A stretch of DNA of 47,758 nucleotides, from contig DATGIQ010000324.1 of the NCBI GenBank assembly GCA_035295665.1, forward strand, positions 1-47,758. The letters are read 5' to 3'. Below the pieces are notes generated by a model, which was not told the DNA's origin, made no database searches, and worked only from the letters and a program-made list of their open reading frames with translations. This DNA is from DATGIQ01 sp035295665 (GTDB lineage Bacteria; Planctomycetota; Planctomycetia; Gemmatales; Gemmataceae). Within the stretch, counting starts at the first letter, position 1; every line of letters starts with the position of its first letter. A program made the translations under genes and the position numbers. Of the stretch, positions 1-6,909 are shown piece by piece.

Positions 1-475
1 AACGCATCTGTTCGGGCTTCACCGTATCCGAAAGAGTTTCTCTCCAGAGATATTCGCGGACGAGGACATAGTCGGTCGAGCTGCAACTCCGAACCAACTC
101 ACTGTTGGGTATACCTGCTGAGTTTGGTGCTTCACGGACGTAATGGGCGGGGATCTCCGCGGGCGAACGAAATCGGCCCCAGGCTGCGAAGTAGGGTCCG
201 GCGGCGCCCCGTGTGTGGATGGGAAGCTTGGAGATCGCGCCGGTCCAGCCGCTCCGCTCCAATGCTTGCGGATCTGGGGCAGCCATCGTCTGCTGCCATG
301 CACTGGAACGGCGGACCGGCTCCGGCGTCGCTCCCCGGTCCTGATAAATCGACCGGTCCACGCTGCCGTCCGCATGCCAGACTGTTTCACTGCGATATGC
401 CGCGGGGCATCCGAGGGAGAAGATGCTGAGAACGAATAAGATTCCGCTTGCGCTCTGGGAGAATCTCCGGTTCAT
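1..475 (-). CDS. Putative lipoprotein, 3' end beyond the left edge
   Basis: An uninterrupted minus-strand frame runs from ATG at 475 to the window edge, giving at least 158 residues. The N-terminus is MNRRFSQSAS followed by a hydrophobic stretch and the lipobox-like LSIFSLGC, so Cys23 is the probable lipidated residue of a type II signal peptide. The mature part is polar and rich in Trp, Tyr and Arg (for example VWHADGSVDR near residues 34-43), with no catalytic motif I can name. It resembles short secreted planctomycete proteins of unknown function. The gene lies on the same strand as the next genes, 90 bases downstream of the 90-aa gene, so it could be the last gene of that run. Function is unknown; the coding call rests on the long open frame plus a coherent signal peptide. 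Confidence 0.65.
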   Translation of the reverse strand, partial: MNRRFSQSASGILFVLSIFSLGCPAAYRSETVWHADGSVDRSIYQDRGATPEPVRRSSAWQQTMAAPDPQALERSGWTGAISKLPIHTRGAAGPYFAAWGRFRSPAEIPAHYVREAPNSAGIPNSELVRSCSSTDYVLVREYLWRETLSDTVKPEQMR

Positions 476-564
476 AGGTGGCCCCGAACTAGGTCGTTGA
501 TCTCCATAGAATGAGATCCCATTTACTCATGATTTATTCCTGCCCGGATCCAGACCCTTAACTG

Positions 565-837
565 TTACTCTTCCTCATCCGACGGCTGGCGCCAGCTTGC
601 CAGGATGCGTTCCACTTGCTCGACATCCTCATCGCTAACGCCTTCCCTCCGCCGATAACGGCGACACAAGCTGTCCAGCACGTGTTCCCACATCGTGCGG
701 GTTGGTTCCAAACCGCGCATCCATTGCCCGCGCCGTTGCAGCTTCCAGCGAAAGCGCCATTCGCCGGCAAAGCGCTCGGCGCACAAGAACCGCCGCTGGC
801 CGCTTTCCGGATCAATGTCGGTCCACTTGATCTCCAT
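565..837 (-). CDS. Small hypothetical protein, 90 aa
   Basis: This small acidic and basic soluble protein begins MEIKWTDIDP and ends in an acidic tail (PSDEEE). The start is supported by AGGAAG five bases before the ATG. It contains many Arg and Trp residues (RFAGEWRFRWKLQRRGQW around residues 22-39) and a helical second half, with no signal peptide or membrane segment. Its first 26 bases overlap the 3' end of the pseudouridine synthase gene, so the two are probably co-transcribed and translationally coupled. I do not recognise a family. The overlap and the good ribosome binding site make it more likely than the competing frames on either strand. Confidence 0.55.
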   Translation of the reverse strand: MEIKWTDIDPESGQRRFLCAERFAGEWRFRWKLQRRGQWMRGLEPTRTMWEHVLDSLCRRYRRREGVSDEDVEQVERILASWRQPSDEEE

Positions 838-1885
838 CGGTCTTCCTACGCTTGCTCGGCTTCTTCATGACCTGGTTTCGTCCGGCTTGTGCAGCGCGCT
901 GGGGCTGCTTGGTTACCCGTTCGGCCACACGATGTCGTAGGAGAAACGTCTCCAAATCATTCGGGAGCGGCATCGTCCAGTGGAGCGTTTCGCCGTTGAT
1001 GGGGTGGACGAAGCCTAGCTCTGCCGCATGCAAGGCCAGCCGCGGCGCTTCGCTCGGGTCAGGTTGCACGCTGCCGTCGGGATGGTGATTGTAGACTTTT
1101 TCGCCACAAATTGGATGACCCAGCTCCGCAAGGTGGATGCGAATTTGATGCGTCCGTCCCGTCTCTAACCGGCAACTCAGAAGCGTGTATCCCGGCAGCC
1201 GTTCCACGACATCGATATGCGTGATGGCTTCCTTGCCGGCGCCCGGTAACAACGTGCTGCCGCGCCGGCCATCGCCCCGGTCGCGGACGAGCCGTGTGGC
1301 CATGCGCTGGGGTTGCACAAAACCGGGAACAATGGCCAGATAACGGCGAATCACGGTATGGGCATGAAACTGTCTTCCCAGGCCGCGCTCTGCGGGGACG
1401 GTGCGGGCGAAGACTACCAGCCCGCTGGTCTCTTTGTCGAGTCGCTGTACGATGCGAAGCCGTGGCTGTGCGGCACTGAAAGGCCGGCTTTCTTGCCGAG
1501 CGATCAGCTTGGGAACGATGTCCTCCAAGGTTGGCGAGAGCTCTTTGCGGCGCTCAGGCCAGGGGCGCTCCAGCGGATGCCGTACCGTGCACATGCCGGC
1601 CGGTTTTTCAGCTACGACCAGGTGCGGATCCAGATAGCGGAGCTGGATGGTTTCTTGTGGCCGCGGTTTGGGGGCCGGGCGCGAGGTTAGCTCTACTACG
1701 TTCCCCTCGCGTAGCCGTCGAGCTGGATCGAGACACAAGTCACCGCCAACGCGCACCCGGCGCGTTTCCACCAATCGCCGAACCTGGCTCCAGGTGAGAG
1801 TGGGCAAATGCGTACGCAGAAAGCCGGCAAGCGTGGCTCCTGCCTGTTCCGGTACCACAGTCCAAGTTTGCAGCCCCTGCGTCAT
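812..1885 (-). CDS. RluA-family pseudouridine synthase
   Basis: This enzyme isomerises specific uridines in structured RNA (rRNA or tRNA) to pseudouridine in the cytoplasm. Residues about 15-70 form an S4-like RNA-binding domain (WSQVRRLVETRRVRVGG). The catalytic domain follows, with the signature QRLDKETSG placing the catalytic aspartate at residue 150, and GRTHQIRIHL further on as the second family motif. The length of 357 aa is slightly above the usual 300-330 because of a basic C-terminal tail (KKPSKRRKTDG region) that may bind RNA. GGTGAG lies just upstream of the ATG. The RNA position modified cannot be told from the sequence (RluC, RluD and TruC types share these motifs). It precedes and overlaps the 90-aa gene. 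Confidence 0.9.
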   Translation of the reverse strand: MTQGLQTWTVVPEQAGATLAGFLRTHLPTLTWSQVRRLVETRRVRVGGDLCLDPARRLREGNVVELTSRPAPKPRPQETIQLRYLDPHLVVAEKPAGMCTVRHPLERPWPERRKELSPTLEDIVPKLIARQESRPFSAAQPRLRIVQRLDKETSGLVVFARTVPAERGLGRQFHAHTVIRRYLAIVPGFVQPQRMATRLVRDRGDGRRGSTLLPGAGKEAITHIDVVERLPGYTLLSCRLETGRTHQIRIHLAELGHPICGEKVYNHHPDGSVQPDPSEAPRLALHAAELGFVHPINGETLHWTMPLPNDLETFLLRHRVAERVTKQPQRAAQAGRNQVMKKPSKRRKTDGDQVDRH

Positions 1886-1946
1886 GCTCTCACCCGATCC
1901 ACGATCTCACGGTTGTCACCAGCCCTGCGGGTTCGCATTCGGTGAT

Positions 1947-2201
1947 TCAAATTGATTTTACTTCAACCATTGGATTGCTCCCAAGCCGAGCTCCGTGAGA
2001 GAGACGCTTTCCTTCGTGTTCGCTATTGATGATCGCCTCGCGCACCGTAAACCAGTCTACCGGCTTAGAAAACTGCATCAACACCGGCTGCATCTTCCTT
2101 TCGCGCATTGCCTTAGCGACATGGACACGCTTCTTGGCAAAGGGGTCCATGCCGGTGTAGTACACGCACGTCGCGATGTCAGGTGGCGCCCGCCGCAAGT
2201 C
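1947..2201 (-). pseudogene. Remnant of YgiQ C-terminal domain (DUF3362-like), copy 3
   Basis: About 60 codons match the C-terminal domain of the YgiQ gene at 9818-11857: DIATCVYYTGMDPF here against DIATALYYTGIDPF there, then LMQFSKPVDWFTVREAI against LMQFFKPENWFTVREAL. The frame begins directly after a TAG at 2202-2204 and has only a TTG as possible start. After residue 58 the sequence diverges and lacks the GSGCDCLIP motif found in the other two copies. There is no radical-SAM core. It is the shortest and most diverged of the three copies, so I regard it as a decayed fragment rather than an active gene. Confidence 0.7.
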
Positions 2202-2237
2202 CTACCTTGGACAGATGGACGTAATCAGGGCCGCCTG

Positions 2238-4778
2238 TCACTTCCGTTTGAACGCGACCCAGCAAGTGGTCCACCGGCCGGGAGTCGAACTCGTCGCATA
2301 TTCCTGAGACGTCCACAACACGGCGGAGTCCGAAGGGTCCACGCAGGTTGAATTATAATTGCCCCAGGCCAGCCCGTACTTGCTCTCGTGGCTGCCCGAG
2401 TACACGGTCGTCCCCTTCGCTCCCAGGACGGCCGGCCGCATCGTGTTCGGGGGGTCATTCGCGTCATGCATCATGACGTAGGCCGACGGATACTGCTTGG
2501 CCGAGGTCCGCGTGCAGCCCAGCCCAACGTTCCCGCTGGCATCCACGGCGAGTGAGGGCACGAGATAATCGGAATCGGGATCATCGACCAACCCTTCCTG
2601 CAGGAGGGCACCGTCCTTGGCCCGGATTTGACACCAGAAGATTCCGCAGCGTGAGTCGAGCGTGCGCTTGGCCTCGTTGCAGGTGAAGAGGCTGTCGCCG
2701 TGCTGATAAACGCACAGCGTGCGCCGCCCCTCATCGGCACGGAGTTTCTCGCCCGGGGCGGGTTGAACGGCGTGATTCTTGCCACTGGCATTGGGGATGA
2801 TGTACGTCTTGCCGAGCGGAATCGTCTGCATCTTGGAGATCGACGCCTTATTCCCGGCCCAGGTGATCTTGTACATGAACATCTTGGAGAAGCTGTTGCC
2901 GAACTCGTGGTGGAGAAGAATGGCCGGTGCGTCGGCGGCCTTGTTCGGATTCAGGTCCGTCGCGGGGAAGCACTCAATCTCCAACCTGGAGAACGTCTGC
3001 AGATGGGCGAGGCTCGGCCCGTCCGCTGCGACGGCGTCGGCGATGGGGATCGCGTGGACGCTCATCATGGTGTGGGAATCGCCGGTCAACTGGTAGAAAC
3101 CAATGTACAGCCCGTTCTTGTCCATCCCCAGTTTCATCCCCGGATCGGTCGGTTCCATCGGGAGTTTGATCGCCTTCCAACCCTTGGTGGGGTCGGAGGA
3201 TTCGGAAACCGCCAAGTAGCCCACGGACAGCTTTTTGAACTCGGCGATGACGCCGAACCATCGCTTGGAAAGCGGATCGTACAGCAGGCGCGGATCGTTC
3301 AGCTTGGGAAAATCGAAACCGGGGTTGGCGGCCTTCCAGAACTCGGTCTGGGTCATCCGCTTGACGACCTTGCCGCTCTTCTTGTCGTGGATCACGACGT
3401 TGGCGTTGGTGAAATCGACGACGTGGTCCGGCCCGACCGCGCCGCTGTTGTCCGGCGCGTCCTTGGGACCGGGTCCGGAATCGCCCGGGAAGGTGGTAAG
3501 AATGGTGACGCCCGGTTCAGCGGGGGGTGCGGGAACATCTTTCGCCGAACCAGGTAGCTTCCGTGCGACGACGAGCACCGGGTTAGAGGTGCGGGTGTTG
3601 GCCTTGCCATCCGTCCCAAGTATCGAGAAGGCGTGGTAGCCGGCCTTCAGGTCCTTGACCGTAAACTCGGCTTTGCCTTCCGTCAACTCACCCACCTTCG
3701 TCGCCCCGTCGTATAACTCCCGTTTCTTCCAACCGGCGAACTTGGAGTCGTCCACCTTGATGGTGACGGCGGAGCCAGCGTCGAACACCTCGCTCTTGGC
3801 GGACATGTTGTTCGGCGAGGAGATTTTCAGCGGCCAATCGAGGGTCGAATAGGCCCGATAGATGAATGCGACGTCATCGTTCAACAGCCAGCTCGACTTG
3901 GCCACGTCGCCCTTGGACTGCCTGGCAGGAGTGATGGCCGTCAGCCCGCTCTTCCAGGTCGTGTTGTCGGCCACCCAGCCGGATTCCAAATCAATGGGTT
4001 TCAGCTTCACCGGCCCCTTCCGCACGTCGGCGTCGGCGGGGTAACGGAGTTTGACGGCAGCGTCCAGCATCGGCATGGATAGCACTTCCTGGCCGGCGAA
4101 CTCGTGAGCAACGCCCGGAACCGCCATCCACCCCCAGAGCGCCCCTTTCGGGCGGTGTTCAGCCAGCACCGGCTCCAATTGCTTCGCCATGCCAGGGCCC
4201 TCTCCCGGATCGTGCTCGCGTTCGCCGTTGATGACGCACATCGGTACACGCCGGTGGTCGTCCGTGAGTTCGCCCCGCAACTTCATCGTCGACCCCACGA
4301 CGACTCCTGCGATGACCTTGTCTGGGTCCGCCTTCATCAGCAGCCGTGTGTACCCGCCGCCGGCCGAGAAACCTGTCACGGCGTAAGGCGCGTTGACCAA
4401 CTCCGGGTGCTTGGAGTCCCTAGCGAACTGCTCGAGCGCGGCCTGCATCACCTGGTAGTCGTGCATGTAGTAATTGGACGCGCCCAGGAACGCGAACCCG
4501 TGCAGGTTCAGGAACTCGCGGTACCAGGCCTGCTCGTGGTAGTCCCGCGAGTCGCCGCCGGAGTACGGCCCGACCACCAAGAGGCCGCGGACGACCGCCA
4601 GACCGTCGGGCACCACCAGCCGGAACTTGTGCTCCCCCATGGCGGGCGGCGTGGCCTTGACGACGTGGTCGTACACCTTGTACCCCGGCTGCTTCGGCGC
4701 GGCGGGGGCATCGGTGCCGGGGTCCGCCAGACCGATCAGGACCACGAATGCGAAGCGAACTGGAGATAACCTCTTCAT
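2238..4778 (-). CDS. Secreted alpha/beta-hydrolase-like protein with C-terminal propeller-like domain
   Basis: The 846-aa product has a Sec-type signal peptide (RFAFVVLIGLADPG, residues 8-21). Residues about 30-250 look like a serine alpha/beta hydrolase. GFSAGG gives a nucleophile elbow at Ser138 and PGVAHEF offers the histidine at 225; the acid is not certain. This type includes polyhydroxybutyrate depolymerase and feruloyl-esterase relatives, but the substrate cannot be assigned. A middle beta-rich section (about 290-400) resembles an Ig-like linker. Residues about 420-846 contain repeated beta motifs and phrases such as VGPDHVVDFTNANVVI and LVPSLAVDASGNVGLG, which suggest a beta-propeller. 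It lies between two YgiQ C-terminal fragments (37 bases from copy 3 and 77 bases from copy 2) on the same strand. Codon use looks like its neighbours. Confidence 0.7.
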   Translation of the reverse strand: MKRLSPVRFAFVVLIGLADPGTDAPAAPKQPGYKVYDHVVKATPPAMGEHKFRLVVPDGLAVVRGLLVVGPYSGGDSRDYHEQAWYREFLNLHGFAFLGASNYYMHDYQVMQAALEQFARDSKHPELVNAPYAVTGFSAGGGYTRLLMKADPDKVIAGVVVGSTMKLRGELTDDHRRVPMCVINGEREHDPGEGPGMAKQLEPVLAEHRPKGALWGWMAVPGVAHEFAGQEVLSMPMLDAAVKLRYPADADVRKGPVKLKPIDLESGWVADNTTWKSGLTAITPARQSKGDVAKSSWLLNDDVAFIYRAYSTLDWPLKISSPNNMSAKSEVFDAGSAVTIKVDDSKFAGWKKRELYDGATKVGELTEGKAEFTVKDLKAGYHAFSILGTDGKANTRTSNPVLVVARKLPGSAKDVPAPPAEPGVTILTTFPGDSGPGPKDAPDNSGAVGPDHVVDFTNANVVIHDKKSGKVVKRMTQTEFWKAANPGFDFPKLNDPRLLYDPLSKRWFGVIAEFKKLSVGYLAVSESSDPTKGWKAIKLPMEPTDPGMKLGMDKNGLYIGFYQLTGDSHTMMSVHAIPIADAVAADGPSLAHLQTFSRLEIECFPATDLNPNKAADAPAILLHHEFGNSFSKMFMYKITWAGNKASISKMQTIPLGKTYIIPNASGKNHAVQPAPGEKLRADEGRRTLCVYQHGDSLFTCNEAKRTLDSRCGIFWCQIRAKDGALLQEGLVDDPDSDYLVPSLAVDASGNVGLGCTRTSAKQYPSAYVMMHDANDPPNTMRPAVLGAKGTTVYSGSHESKYGLAWGNYNSTCVDPSDSAVLWTSQEYATSSTPGRWTTCWVAFKRK

Positions 4779-4855
4779 CCTACGGCCCCTCCTCCGTTAT
4801 TGCTCACGAGAGTGATGCGGTTCAGAACCCGCTTGGATGCGTCCCGGTCCATCGC

Positions 4856-5275
4856 TCACCGCTTCTTACATCGTTGCTGTGACTTCCGCCCCGTCCGGTA
4901 GCCCGCCGGCTTCGGCGGCTCTGCGGCCCGCTCAACGGGCTTCTCGCCCTTGGCGGGGCTGGCGACCGTGTGGTAGTGGTCGCTGTCGTCCTCGTTGCGG
5001 ACCGTCCGGTTGGCCTGTCGCCGCCGTGCTTCGAGCGCCCCCTTCGGCGGGTTGGCCGGGATGAGGCAGTCGCACCCCGAGCCGATCAGGTCATGCCGCC
5101 CTGCCTGGATAAGCGCCTCCCGAACAGTAAACCAGTTCTCCGGCTTGGAAAACTGCATCAACGCCCGCTGCATCTTCCGATCCCGAAGTCCCTTGGCAAC
5201 ATAGACTTCTTTCTTTGTGAACGGGTCGATCTCCGTATGGTAAAGTGCCGTGGCAATATCATGGGCCATCGGCAT
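4856..5275 (-). CDS. Stand-alone YgiQ C-terminal domain (DUF3362-like), copy 2
   Basis: The 139-aa product is homologous over nearly its whole length to the last 125 residues of YgiQ at 9818-11857. Both contain DIATALY.T.IDPFTK, KGLRDRKMQRALMQF, ENWFTVREALI, GSGCDCLIPA, DHYH(S/T)VA.PAKGE and a basic GYR.GRKS tail. The domain follows the radical-SAM barrel in YgiQ proteins; its own function is not established. The radical-SAM core is wholly missing. The frame stays open upstream to 5323, and the similarity begins around VLKFMP at about 5290, only a few bases after the stop of the 319-aa gene. An ATG at 5275 gives a usable start, but the ribosome binding site is poor. It may be expressed by coupling to the upstream gene or be an unexpressed relic. 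Confidence 0.65.
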   Translation of the reverse strand: MPMAHDIATALYHTEIDPFTKKEVYVAKGLRDRKMQRALMQFSKPENWFTVREALIQAGRHDLIGSGCDCLIPANPPKGALEARRRQANRTVRNEDDSDHYHTVASPAKGEKPVERAAEPPKPAGYRTGRKSQQRCKKR

Positions 5276-5303
5276 AAACTTCAGGACCTCTTTGATTCGC
5301 GCC

Positions 5304-6263
5304 TCAACGGGCCAACTCGAAGCTCGTCACCAAACCGAATGGCGCTTGGTACTTGCCGTTGTGCTGGCGGGACGATTCGATGAATCGCTTCACTGCTGCG
5401 GCGAGCCGTTGTTCGTCGGTCGCGGTGATCACGGTACTCTTGGTTGCATGAAGGATGATATACCCCGCCAGATCAGGTGTCCCACCCATCGGCCGGACAT
5501 CGAGCCAGATGCAATTGCTGGGGATGCCCCCCTCCGCCGGGGCTTCGTGAGCGACCGAAACCGGCAGCCCAAATGCTAGGGCCAATTGATCGGCAGCGGC
5601 CCGATGGCTTACCGAGGCGCCCGCCGGCAACTTGACCGTCGAACAGATCGGAGTCCACCGCGAGATGTCGAGGTACGACTCTCCGAAATGATCGATCAGA
5701 TAATCCACGAGATCGGTGGCCTCTCCGTTGGCCATCCGCCGCCGGGCAGCGAGCAATCCTTCGCGGTCGAACAACAGAAACGCTTTTGTGGCATTGGCCC
5801 AGTTATCGTTGGGGTTCTGCGCAAGCAGTCGGTCCAGGTGAGTAATCGCCCGCTGATTCATGCCTCCCATGGCGAACAACTGGGCCGCGTGGCCTTGCAG
5901 ATTGGTCCACTGACTTAAGGGCAAATCGGTATGTCGCTCAAGGTAGACCTCGATCAATGCTCCGGCCTGCGCTGGGTCCCGAGGCTGGTCTCGAAACCGG
6001 CGGTGGCCCGATCCGGGTGTTGCGTCGAACTCCTTGTACGGGAGCGACAAGTAGGGCTCTAACTCGTCGGGAGGCAGCCCGATCGGCTGCCGCGATGACA
6101 GAGGCGCGACTTCGAGCTCGAGATGAGCCAGTCCCTCGCGTAGGCGTTGTACCTGTTCGTCGCGATCGCGCAAGCTGGCGCGCGCCTGGTAGAACAGCCA
6201 CAGCGACGCCGCAAAGCCAACGACGACAACGGCGGGGATGATGCTGCGCTTGAATCTGGCCAT
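5304..6263 (-). CDS. Membrane-anchored protein of unknown function, 319 aa
   Basis: The start at MARFKRS is chosen because GAGGAG precedes it by five bases; a TTG 12 bases upstream overlaps that site. Residues 8-26 (IIPAVVVVGFAASLWLFYQ) form one membrane anchor, followed by a charged segment likely to be a short coiled coil (residues 28-52). The middle has a TPR-like helical pair (AITHLDRLLAQNPNDNWANATKA split over about 145-170). The C-terminal 120 residues look globular (for example NCIWLDVRPMGG), ending SFELAR. With one N-terminal anchor after basic residues, the bulk could lie outside the cytoplasm. I do not recognise the family. It lies between the IS66 remnant and the second YgiQ C-terminal copy, which begins 28 bases after its stop. 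Confidence 0.6.
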   Translation of the reverse strand: MARFKRSIIPAVVVVGFAASLWLFYQARASLRDRDEQVQRLREGLAHLELEVAPLSSRQPIGLPPDELEPYLSLPYKEFDATPGSGHRRFRDQPRDPAQAGALIEVYLERHTDLPLSQWTNLQGHAAQLFAMGGMNQRAITHLDRLLAQNPNDNWANATKAFLLFDREGLLAARRRMANGEATDLVDYLIDHFGESYLDISRWTPICSTVKLPAGASVSHRAAADQLALAFGLPVSVAHEAPAEGGIPSNCIWLDVRPMGGTPDLAGYIILHATKSTVITATDEQRLAAAVKRFIESSRQHNGKYQAPFGLVTSFELAR

Positions 6264-6423
6264 ACGGCTCCTCAACTGTGTCGACCTAGGGGGTCGGTCG
6301 ATGCCTCCGCCGTCGCAGACGACGGCCTGTCACAAATGGCCGGCTCACAAGTGGCCGTCACGTTACCCAGTAGCGGAGGGCAAGCAACGGTACTTTTTAG
6401 GGCCTCGTTTCGTATGCCCCAGG

Positions 6424-6894
6424 TCACGGGGGCAAGGCCAGCTCTGCTGGCATACCCCGAATCAGTTGACTGAGGCAGTTCAGGGCGGAACGCCCCTGCT
6501 GCCAGCACGTCCGCCAGACCGACATCAGCACCGACTGCGCTCGTGCACCTACCCAGGTCCAACCGCCGCCTCAGACCTTTCGCAAGATGACGCCGCAGCG
6601 GATGGCCAGCTCCGCACGCCAGTTGGCGACGTCCAGCCCCGGCTCACGCAGGAACATGAACCGGTCGTCGCGATGAGCCCACAACTGCTGAGCCAGCCGC
6701 TCGTTGGCTGCGTTGGCCTTGGACGGGAAGACCAGGTCGGACCGTTGGTTCGCCAGGCGGCCGCGGTCCACGGCCAGCCCGTGCCAGCTGATCTCCTCGG
6801 CCGCGTAACGGTTACGTGGGTCGAGGCCGGCCCGGAGCAACTCAGCTGCACGATGAGGAAACCCCACTGCTCCCCGCGTCCCCGTCGCCGCCAT
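6424..6894 (-). pseudogene. IS66-family transposase, C-terminal remnant
   Basis: A minus-strand frame, read through one in-frame TGA at 6571-6573, resembles the end of an IS66-type transposase. The first part holds SWHGLAVDRGRLANQ, NAANERLAQQLWAH and FLREPGLDVANWRAELAIR, the region around the last catalytic Glu. After the stop the same frame continues GGGWTWVGARAQSVLMSVW and RTCWQQGRSALN, ending LALPP at 6427 before TGA. The TGA sits where the family normally has Trp in RKVWGG, so it looks like a nonsense mutation. The N-terminal DDE core and the small IS66 accessory proteins are missing. I saw no flanking inverted repeats. It lies 16 bases after the histidine kinase stop. Confidence 0.75.
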
Positions 6895-6909
6895 GCATCA
6901 ACCTCAGGG

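Noticed and set aside
2345..2356. TATAAT-like string
   Set aside because: It lies inside the coding part of the hydrolase gene and no gene starts nearby in the right orientation.
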